Made by a program: the position numbers and the translations under genes. Under the pieces are notes generated by a model. The model saw nothing but the letters and a program-made list of their open reading frames with translations, did not search any database and was not told the DNA's origin. A stretch of 7,748 bases of DNA from Candidatus Yanofskybacteria bacterium RIFCSPHIGHO2_01_FULL_39_8b (GTDB lineage: Bacteria; Patescibacteriota; Minisyncoccia; 2-02-FULL-40-12; GWA2-44-9). Below are positions 1 to 4,101 of the stretch, one piece after another. How positions within the stretch are numbered: the first letter of the stretch is position 1; each line of letters opens with the position of its first letter. The stretch covers positions 1 to 7,748 of the forward strand of contig MGIZ01000024.1 of assembly GCA_001794015.1 (NCBI GenBank), written 5' to 3'.

Positions 1-2
1 CG

Positions 3-428
3 GCAACGTTTGCTCACTTAGATTCAACTATTGTTTTGTCACGTCAACTAACTGAAATCGGTATTTATCCGGCAGTTGATCCTTTATCTTCTACTTCAAG
101 CGCGTTGGATCCGAAAATTATTGGCGAAGAGCATTATCAGATTGCCCGACAAGTTCAGCAAACCCTGCAACGCTATAAAGAGTTGCAAGATATCATTGCC
201 ATTTTAGGATTAGAAGAATTATCTGATGAAGATAAGCAAGTTGTTAATCGAGCTCGAAGAATTCAGAAATTTCTTTCCCAACCGTTCTCGGTTGCGGCGG
301 CATTTACTGGCCGGGAAGGTAAGTTTGTTTCAATCGAGCAGACAGTAAAAGATTTCAAAGTAATTATTGAAGGTAAATATGATGATAAGTCCGAGGAGTT
401 TTTCTACATGAAAGGTTCTTTGGAATAG
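3..428 (+). CDS. atpD: F-type ATP synthase subunit beta, C-terminal part (5' end outside window)
   Basis: The visible 141 residues are the C-terminal third of the catalytic beta subunit of the cytoplasmic F1 sector, which makes ATP from ADP and phosphate. Seen: the reading frame is open from the window edge, starting ATFAHLDSTIVLSR, followed by GIYPAVDPLSSTS, GEEHYQIARQVQ, LQRYKELQDIIAILG, ARRIQKFLSQPF and a final FYMKGSLE. These match the conserved order of the beta-subunit C-terminal domain. The P-loop lies outside the window. The protein stops soon after FYMKG, whereas many homologues continue about ten residues (for example EEAVEKAKKL), so the tail is short. The last sense codon (GAA) and the TAG stop lie inside the left inverted repeat of an inserted element; without it the frame would read CGA then TAA. 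atpC follows as expected for an atp operon. A TTG at 36 is an internal Leu codon, not the start. Confidence 0.97.
   Translation, partial: ATFAHLDSTIVLSRQLTEIGIYPAVDPLSSTSSALDPKIIGEEHYQIARQVQQTLQRYKELQDIIAILGLEELSDEDKQVVNRARRIQKFLSQPFSVAAAFTGREGKFVSIEQTVKDFKVIIEGKYDDKSEEFFYMKGSLE
416..422 (+). repeat. Left copy of putative target-site duplication TTCTTTG
   Basis: TTCTTTG lies directly before the left inverted repeat and recurs at 612-618 at the right end. The right copy shares TTC with the terminal repeat, so the duplicated target could be 4 to 7 bp. Confidence 0.6.
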
Positions 429-614
429 TTAAAAACCAAGCCATCTTCGGCACGCTTTCGGTCGGATAACTCGTTTCTGAGTTATCCGACTTCAGCTATG
501 TTCGCCAGAAAATTATCCGATAGTGGACTTTCGCCAACCGGCTGAGTCCGATATTATACCATCGGTCAATTTCGGGGTCTCAAATGCTTCAGATGCCTCG
601 GTTCTTAACTATTC
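423..614. mobile_element. MITE-like inverted-repeat element inserted between atpD and atpC
   Basis: A 192-bp non-coding segment has terminal inverted repeats. Positions 423-452 and the reverse complement of 585-614 match at 24 of 30 bases, beginning with ten identical bases (GAATAGTTAA) and sharing AACC and CATCT further in. It is flanked by identical direct repeats TTCTTTG at 416-422 and 612-618; the right copy overlaps the repeat end by 3 bp, so the strict target duplication may be only TTTG. No transposase reading frame is present, so the element would be non-autonomous. Deleting 423-611 plus the second TTCTTTG joins TTG to CGA TAA TG, giving an atpD stop that overlaps the atpC start. This supports a relatively recent insertion. 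The interior holds several hairpins. The family is not recognised; a structured regulatory RNA is the alternative reading. Confidence 0.75.
461..490 (+). other. Perfect 12-bp stem-loop inside the atpD-atpC element
   Basis: GTCGGATAACTC (461-472) pairs perfectly with GAGTTATCCGAC (479-490) around the loop GTTTCT. No T-run follows, so it is not a standard intrinsic terminator. In the atp transcript it would form a stable hairpin between the beta and epsilon genes and could affect mRNA stability or polarity. The motif TTATCCGA recurs at 514-521. A second hairpin, 525-549, has a GGACT/AGTCC stem and an inner GCC/GGC stem. A third short one is CCGAT (548-552) with ATCGG (561-565). Confidence 0.8.
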
Positions 615-618
615 TTTG
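612..618 (+). repeat. Right copy of putative target-site duplication TTCTTTG
   Basis: This is identical to 416-422. It is followed by CGATAATG, which holds the vestigial atpD stop (TAA, 622-624) overlapping the atpC ATG at 624. Confidence 0.6.
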
Positions 619-623
619 CGATA

Positions 624-878
624 ATGAAATTACAAGTCATTTCTTTAAAAGGTCTGGAATTTGATGGCAAGATAAGCTCGCTTAATTTGAAGACGACTGC
701 GGGGGAAATTACGGTGCTTGATAATCACCGGCCGTTGATAACCCGGCTGGCTAAAGGCCAGGCGGTAGTAATCAAAGAAAACGGCGAAAAGATGAGCTTT
801 GAAATCGGATTGGGATTTCTTGAGGTTTCTGAACGTAATCAAGCGACTATTCTAGCAAGTCAATCTAAATTATTCTAA
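624..878 (+). CDS. atpC: F-type ATP synthase epsilon subunit, short form
   Basis: The product is the epsilon subunit of the F1 central stalk, which contacts gamma and the c-ring. Seen: 84 residues beginning MKLQVISLKGLEFDG, with AGEITVLDNHRPLIT and the GLGFLEVS segment, as in the N-terminal beta-sandwich domain of the family. The frame ends at about the point where this domain ends, so the C-terminal helical hairpin that inhibits ATP hydrolysis in typical ~130-140-aa epsilon subunits is absent. Short epsilon subunits are known in some bacteria, and there is no sign of a frameshift here. The ATG at 624 is chosen because the homology starts immediately. No Shine-Dalgarno sequence lies just upstream: the preceding bases belong to the inserted element and its target repeat. 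In the reconstructed empty site the gene would overlap the atpD stop by TAATG, so translational coupling has probably been lost. Confidence 0.93.
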   Translation: MKLQVISLKGLEFDGKISSLNLKTTAGEITVLDNHRPLITRLAKGQAVVIKENGEKMSFEIGLGFLEVSERNQATILASQSKLF

Positions 879-893
879 TATTCTTGAGAATAT
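878..893. promoter_or_regulatory. Palindrome upstream of the carbonic-anhydrase promoter (possible operator)
   Basis: ATATTCT (878-884) and AGAATAT (887-893) form a perfect 7-bp inverted repeat with a 2-bp centre. The half-site AGAATAT recurs in direct orientation just downstream, at 896-901 (GAATAT), so the site has three half-sites. It lies 17 bp before the predicted -35 box. It could be a binding site for a dimeric regulator; no specific regulator is recognised. Confidence 0.35.
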
Positions 894-909
894 GAGAATA
901 TAATGATGG

Positions 910-938
910 TTGATTTTGTTTCAGCTTTAGAGTATAAT
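910..938 (+). promoter_or_regulatory. Sigma70-like promoter of the carbonic-anhydrase-like gene
   Basis: TTGATT (910-915) and a perfect TATAAT (933-938) are separated by 17 bp. The expected transcription start is near 945, giving a leader of about 24 nt before the ATG at 969, which has its own Shine-Dalgarno sequence. The promoter lies inside the longest open frame, which argues for the downstream start. Confidence 0.65.
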
Positions 939-968
939 ATTATCCGGCACATTGAATTAAGGATAACC

Positions 969-1421
969 ATGAAACAAGTCTTAAAATTCAAAAGTAAAAA
1001 AAAGCATTATAAAGCCGACGTTTGCCTGGTCTGGTGTTTTGATGATAGATTTACAGGACTGCTAGGAGAACTTAATAAATTCGGTTTTAAGAATGTTGAT
1101 TTAGTTAAAGTTGCCGGTGGGGCCATGGGTTTGACCGGAAGAGGAAGTGCTGGAAATGACAACGCTATCAACTATATTGCCGATCAAGTAGAAAAATCAA
1201 TAAAACTTCACGGAACACCCCTGGTAATTCTGATGGTTCATACCGACTGCGGAGCATACAAAGCGATCGGTCTCCCAGTAAAAGGAGAAAGTGAAGTGGA
1301 GTTATTAAGAGAGGACTTGAAATCAGCTAAAGAAGAATTATTTAGATATTTAGCCCGAAAAGAACATTGGCCGATGATTAAAACATACCTTGTCGATTTT
1401 GAAGGTTTGTGGGAAGTATAA
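969..1421 (+). CDS. Beta-carbonic-anhydrase-like zinc protein
   Basis: This is a 150-residue protein resembling the beta class of carbonic anhydrases, cytoplasmic zinc enzymes that interconvert CO2 and bicarbonate. Seen: C23-F-D25-D-R27 (the C-x-D-x-R motif) and H91-T-D-C94-G (the H-x-x-C motif). Together these supply the three zinc ligands Cys, His and Cys and the Asp-Arg pair; a glycine-rich AGGAMGLTGRGSAG stretch lies between them. At 150 residues it is shorter than typical beta enzymes (around 200), so it may be a minimal or divergent member whose activity is unproven. The ATG at 969 is preferred over ATGs at 903 and 906: AAGGA lies 5 nt upstream, a promoter sits between the two, and the extra 22 residues show no homology. 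It is probably transcribed apart from atpC and ends at a bidirectional terminator. Confidence 0.82.
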   Translation: MKQVLKFKSKKKHYKADVCLVWCFDDRFTGLLGELNKFGFKNVDLVKVAGGAMGLTGRGSAGNDNAINYIADQVEKSIKLHGTPLVILMVHTDCGAYKAIGLPVKGESEVELLREDLKSAKEELFRYLARKEHWPMIKTYLVDFEGLWEV

Positions 1422-1454
1422 AAAAACACCAAGCGTAGAGCTCGGCATTTTTTT
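1422..1454. terminator. Bidirectional intrinsic terminator between convergent genes
   Basis: CCAAGC (1429-1434) and GCTCGG (1440-1445) flank the loop GTAGA. Read on the minus strand, all six pairs form (one G-U) and are followed by TGTTTTTTT. On the plus strand there is one mismatch, followed by CATTTTTTT. It would end the carbonic-anhydrase transcript from the left and the small membrane-protein transcript from the right. Confidence 0.8.
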
Positions 1455-1462
1455 ATTTAAGA

Positions 1463-1816
1463 TTATTTCGTTAATTTCTTTGCTTTATTTAATCCTTTAG
1501 CAACGATTTTCCACTGTTTCTTGAGTTCGGCGGTCATGTCATCAACTTCGCTTTGAGCAACTCCGGACATTTTAGAGTACTTTTCGGCGACTTGATCTAC
1601 GGCTTGATAATACATTTCTTCTCCAATATCACCGGCTTTTTCCAATTGCTCAAGCAATTCTCCTTTGGCCTTAAGCATCCAGCTTTTGAGAACCTTTTTT
1701 GTTTTTGTAGCTCTTTTGCCGGTTAGAAGATAACTTCCCAAAGCGGCTCCAATTGCAGCGGCAGCAAGGCTCGCACCAAGGCCCATGGCGGCAGCAGTTT
1801 TTAATGTTTTTGCCAT
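1463..1816 (-). CDS. Small membrane-anchored YtxH-like protein of unknown function
   Basis: A 117-residue protein. Seen: a short basic start (MAKTLK), a small-residue-rich hydrophobic segment at about residues 8-32 (AAAMGLGASLAAAAIGAALG and on) able to span or dip into the membrane, then a basic stretch (GKRATKTKKVLK) and a long charged, probably helical tail ending in a Lys-rich AKKLTK. The layout of an N-terminal Ala/Gly-rich anchor plus an amphipathic tail resembles YtxH-type proteins, but no conserved catalytic motif is visible and the resemblance is architectural only. The basic stretch after the hydrophobic segment suggests that the tail stays in the cytoplasm. The start codon has no clear Shine-Dalgarno sequence; the preceding bases are the palindrome AATTTTAAAATT. 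The gene is alone, convergent with the carbonic-anhydrase gene, and its upstream region is a repeat element. Confidence 0.75.
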   Translation of the reverse strand: MAKTLKTAAAMGLGASLAAAAIGAALGSYLLTGKRATKTKKVLKSWMLKAKGELLEQLEKAGDIGEEMYYQAVDQVAEKYSKMSGVAQSEVDDMTAELKKQWKIVAKGLNKAKKLTK

Positions 1817-1824
1817 AATTTTAA

Positions 1825-1958
1825 AATTCGAAGCACGAAATCCGAAATCCTAAACCATCCTTCGTTAAAACTACGGATGACACAGCAAAGACTAATCGAT
1901 ATTGCTGTGCCCTCTGAAGCTTTAGCGTAAGAGGGTTTCGAATTTCGATATTCGAATT
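1825..1958. repeat. Mirror-symmetric intergenic repeat element with paired homologous hairpins (BIME/MITE-like)
   Basis: This fills most of the 219-bp gap before rsmE. Outer arms 1825-1850 and the reverse complement of 1933-1958 match at 21 of 26 bases (shared AATTCGAA and CGAAAT). Inside are hairpin A (1856-1879), a central hairpin with the perfect 8-bp stem CACAGCAA (1881-1888)/TTGCTGTG (1902-1909), and hairpin B (1911-1934). All three are exactly symmetric about position 1895. Hairpin A and the reverse complement of B match at 16 of 24 positions, and the eight differences form four compensatory pairs. No coding frame is apparent. The design resembles paired inverted REP hairpins or a small non-autonomous element. 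The 1936-1961 arm also contains TTCGAATTTCGA twice in direct orientation. Confidence 0.75.
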
Positions 1959-2001
1959 TCGAGTTTATTATCTATTTGTAATATACTCTTCCCGATATTT
2001 C

Positions 2002-2029
2002 TTGCAATTGTTGATAATCAACATAGAAT
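2002..2029 (+). promoter_or_regulatory. Probable leaderless promoter of rsmE
   Basis: TTGCAA (2002-2007) and TAGAAT (2024-2029) are 16 bp apart. The -10 box ends 6 nt before the ATG at 2036, so transcription would start at or next to the start codon. No Shine-Dalgarno sequence is present, which fits. The spacer contains a perfect inverted repeat GTTGA-TAA-TCAAC (2010-2022). Confidence 0.5.
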
Positions 2030-2035
2030 TAAAAT

Positions 2036-2752
2036 ATGCGCTTATATCGTTTTATTGGTGATTTTCAATTTAAGGTCGGTAAATTAGAAATAAAAGACAA
2101 AGAATTATTTAGTCAATTAAGGAATGTTTTGAGATTAAAAGCGGGAGAAAAAATAATTCTTTGTGATGGAAGAATGAATGAGGCAGTGGCAGAAATAATG
2201 ATATATGGAAAGGATTTTGTTGAGATAGAAATTAAAGAGATTAAAACTAATCAAAACGAACCGGAAAGACACGTTATTTTATATTGCTCAATTCTAAAGA
2301 AGGAGAATTTTGAATTAGTTGTCCAGAAAGCGACCGAGGTTGGCGTTAAAGAGATTGTTCCACTAATTACGGAGCGAACGGTTAAGCTGAATATTCGAAA
2401 AGATCGCCTTGAAAAAATTATCAAGGAAGCATCCGAACAGTCAGGAAGAGGGGTCGTCCCTGTTTTAGCAGAGCCCGTTGAATATGAAAAAGCACTAGCA
2501 ATATTAAAAAATAATGACCTAAATTTGTTATTCGACCGATCCGGTGAAAATTTTAGCAACCTAGAACGTCTGGATAACCAAGGATTGATTGGCGTTTGGA
2601 TCGGTCCAGAGGGTGGATGGACTGTTCAAGAACTCAAATCGGTCCAAAGGTCAAATTTTAAAATAATAAATCTAGGCAAGCTTACCTTAAGAGCTGAAAC
2701 AGCTGCAATTGTGGCTACCCATGGAGTTATCCACAAATTTATTTGTCACTGA
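2036..2752 (+). CDS. rsmE: 16S rRNA (uracil(1498)-N3)-methyltransferase
   Basis: RsmE is a SPOUT-class methyltransferase that uses S-adenosylmethionine to methylate N3 of U1498 in 16S rRNA of the assembled small subunit. Seen: 238 residues, a normal family length. It begins MRLYRF with an N-terminal PUA-like region (LFSQLRNVLRLKAGEKIIL), then KATEVGVKEIVPLITERT (98-114) and EASEQSGR (131-138). The C-terminal knot signatures are IGPEGGW (189-195) and LGKLTLRAETA (213-223), which bind the cofactor. The ATG at 2036 fits the family start. The gene appears to be driven by a leaderless promoter and ends in TGA, showing that TGA is a stop here. The next gene's promoter begins inside its last codons. 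Confidence 0.95.
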   Translation: MRLYRFIGDFQFKVGKLEIKDKELFSQLRNVLRLKAGEKIILCDGRMNEAVAEIMIYGKDFVEIEIKEIKTNQNEPERHVILYCSILKKENFELVVQKATEVGVKEIVPLITERTVKLNIRKDRLEKIIKEASEQSGRGVVPVLAEPVEYEKALAILKNNDLNLLFDRSGENFSNLERLDNQGLIGVWIGPEGGWTVQELKSVQRSNFKIINLGKLTLRAETAAIVATHGVIHKFICH

Positions 2753-2772
2753 CAATGCTAGTAAGGTATAAT
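2743..2772 (+). promoter_or_regulatory. Promoter of the secreted coiled-coil gene, leaderless geometry
   Basis: TTGTCA (2743-2748) and a perfect TATAAT (2767-2772) are separated by 18 bp. The -10 box ends 8 nt before the GTG at 2781, so the transcript would have almost no leader. The -35 box overlaps both the rsmE 3' end and a perfect inverted repeat TTGTC-ACT-GACAA (2743-2755), a possible operator. Confidence 0.6.
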
Positions 2773-2780
2773 TAAATATT

Positions 2781-3596
2781 GTGAGTAAAATAACTAAATT
2801 ATCGGTCGCATCTTTAGCTAGTTTAGGTTTGGCGTTGTCTGTTTTTGCCCAGAGTCCTTCTCCGGCTCTAACACCAGGAACGAATGTTCGAAACCAGATG
2901 AAAGATGCGAGACAGGAAATTCGCGACACAAGGCAAGAAGCTAGAAGCAATATTAAAGAGGTCAGGCAAGGAGCTAAAGACGAAATGAAAGAAATGAGAC
3001 AGGCCAAAATGGATGAAATAAAACAAACCAGAATGGAATTTAAAGATCGGGTCAAAGAAAAAAGAGATGAGTTGAAAGACAAAATTGAAACAAAAAGAGC
3101 CGAATTAAAGGAACAGCTTAATAAAATCAAAGATGAGCGCAAGAAACAGGTAGTCGAAAAAATAGATAAAAGCCTCGATGCTTTGAATGAGAAAATGACT
3201 AATCACTTTGTGAATGTTCTGGATAAACTGGAGGATGTTTTGGCTAAGATTGATGAAAGGACAGATAAGGCTGAAGAAAAAGGAATCAACGTTGCATCGG
3301 TAAGAACGGCCATTGAAACAGCTAAGACGGCAATTTCTAATGTCCGAACCGCTGTAGAAGCTCAAGCCGGCAAAACATATACCGTAACTGTTAATACGGA
3401 AGAAAAACTAAAGAGCGATGTTGGAAAAGTTCGTCAGGCATTACATGCCGATTTAAAGGCTCTTCATGAAAAAGTTAAGGCATCCAGAAATGCCGTTCAT
3501 GAAGCGGCTAGAGCCTTTGCTAAGGCTCATGGAAGAAACCTTTCTTCTCCATCACCAAGCCCAGCTGTAACCGTTTTTCCCACACCAACCCTCTAA
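2781..3596 (+). CDS. Secreted coiled-coil protein with 11-residue repeats
   Basis: A 271-residue exported protein of unknown function. Seen: a signal peptide at residues 1-23 (MSKITKL, then a hydrophobic core and VFA before Q24, fitting signal peptidase I), and a Pro/Ser-rich linker (QSPSPALTPGT). A very charged helical region from about 38 to 128 follows, in which 11-residue units start at R51, R62, R73, R84, R95, R106 and K117, usually with hydrophobic residues at unit positions 4 and 8. A second helical part (130-250) contains Ala-rich segments, and the tail is SPSPSPAVTVFPTPTL. There is no cysteine and no visible anchor or sorting motif. The GTG start is chosen because it opens the signal peptide and sits just after a strong promoter. 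The role may be structural, at the cell surface; this is inference. Confidence 0.85.
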   Translation: MSKITKLSVASLASLGLALSVFAQSPSPALTPGTNVRNQMKDARQEIRDTRQEARSNIKEVRQGAKDEMKEMRQAKMDEIKQTRMEFKDRVKEKRDELKDKIETKRAELKEQLNKIKDERKKQVVEKIDKSLDALNEKMTNHFVNVLDKLEDVLAKIDERTDKAEEKGINVASVRTAIETAKTAISNVRTAVEAQAGKTYTVTVNTEEKLKSDVGKVRQALHADLKALHEKVKASRNAVHEAARAFAKAHGRNLSSPSPSPAVTVFPTPTL

Positions 3597-3597
3597 A

Positions 3598-3668
3598 TTA
3601 GTTAATAGTGATTAGTTACTAGTGGCTAGTTTTTATGACTAGAACCCAGAAACTAGAACCTAGAAACT
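3598..3668. repeat. Intergenic tract of 14-bp-period degenerate repeats
   Basis: Two 14-mers at 3598-3611 and 3612-3625 (TTAGTTAATAGTGA and TTAGTTACTAGTGG) differ at two positions. Two others at 3638-3651 and 3652-3665 (ACTAGAACCCAGAA and ACTAGAACCTAGAA) differ at one. The left pair is TAGT-rich and the right pair, read in reverse complement, is also TAGT-rich, so the tract looks like an inverted pair of tandem repeats around CTAGTTTTTATG. It is non-coding and fills the gap between two genes. Confidence 0.65.
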
Positions 3669-3679
3669 TAAGATAGAAA

Positions 3680-4009
3680 ATGGATCAACCAAACCAAACG
3701 CAAAATCATAACTTTTTATCGAACACGCCTCCCTCCAATCAACAAAATTCCGGACCGGTTATAGGCCATAAAGGCCATTGGGTTTTAGTAGCCGTAGTAA
3801 TTATTTTACTGGTCGGATTTTTGACGACTTGGTATTATGTTCGTCAGACAAGATTTAATTTTGGAAAAGATAATAGGGGCGGAGCAATAACCTCCGAAAG
3901 ACAAGAGGCAAGAGAAGATGCTATCATTAATAATGAATTAGAAGCAGTTGATATGGGTAATGTTGACCAGGAATTCCAGTCTATTGATAATGATTTGAAT
4001 AGTTTGTAA
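3680..4009 (+). CDS. Small single-span membrane protein, unknown function
   Basis: A 109-residue protein with no recognised family. Seen: a polar, Asn/Gln/Pro-rich N-terminus (residues 1-29, low complexity), one strong transmembrane helix at about 34-53 (WVLVAVVIILLVGFLTTWYY), a short basic stretch (VRQTRFNFGKDNR) and an acidic C-terminal tail with regularly placed Glu/Asp (ELEAVDMGNVDQEFQSIDNDL). There is no lipobox and no cysteine. The ATG at 3680 has no clear Shine-Dalgarno sequence; an AT-rich TAAGAT lies 5 nt upstream. It follows the coiled-coil gene across a repeat tract and is closed by a strong hairpin terminator, so it may be cotranscribed with that gene. Confidence 0.75.
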   Translation: MDQPNQTQNHNFLSNTPPSNQQNSGPVIGHKGHWVLVAVVIILLVGFLTTWYYVRQTRFNFGKDNRGGAITSERQEAREDAIINNELEAVDMGNVDQEFQSIDNDLNSL

Positions 4010-4039
4010 GATAATTCCAATTCTCAGCTATTTTTAGAT

Positions 4040-4077
4040 AAACCCCCCATTAGGGGGGTTTGCTACTTGTATTTTTT
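4040..4077 (+). terminator. Strong C6/G6 hairpin terminator
   Basis: AAACCCCCC (4040-4048) and GGGGGGTTT (4053-4061) pair perfectly around ATTA. The stem ends in TTT and is followed, after a short gap, by ATTTTTTATT. It closes the transcript of the preceding small membrane protein. The hairpin closely resembles the one at 7449-7472 that ends the next gene run. Confidence 0.85.
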
Positions 4078-4094
4078 ATTACAGATAGTAATAA
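4067..4094 (+). promoter_or_regulatory. Possible promoter of the PH/AlbA_2 operon
   Basis: TTGTAT (4067-4072) and TAATAA (4089-4094) are 16 bp apart, directly after the terminator stem and ending 7 nt before the ATG at 4102. The boxes match consensus only moderately. An AGGAG at 4096-4100 lies too close to the ATG for a normal Shine-Dalgarno interaction. Confidence 0.35.
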
Positions 4095-4101
4095 TAGGAG
4101 T

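Noticed and set aside
461..490. Intrinsic terminator between atpD and atpC
   Set aside because: The stem is perfect but no T-run follows it in either direction, and atpC would otherwise be orphaned.
903..968. Upstream ATGs (903, 906) extending the carbonic-anhydrase-like gene by 22 residues
   Set aside because: The extension contains the -10 box TATAAT, has no family similarity and no ribosome-binding site, while ATG 969 has AAGGA at good spacing.
1820..1830. AATTTTAAAATT-type palindrome before the minus-strand gene as an operator
   Set aside because: It is pure AT sequence of a kind expected by chance in this composition and lies directly at the start codon.
2687..3142. Minus-strand open frame of 151 codons opposite rsmE and the coiled-coil gene
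   Set aside because: It is a shadow of the charged repeat region (Ser/Leu-rich low complexity) with no start signal. Similar opposite-strand frames at 645-842, 1238-1432, 2251-2559, 3105-3365 and 5003-5218 were rejected for the same reason.
3598..3668. CRISPR array
   Set aside because: Repeats are only 14 bp, degenerate and directly adjacent without unique spacers, and no cas gene is present.
4060..4101. TTG start at 4060 for the PH/AlbA_2 gene
   Set aside because: It lies inside the terminator stem GGGGGGTTT and adds 14 residues with no support.
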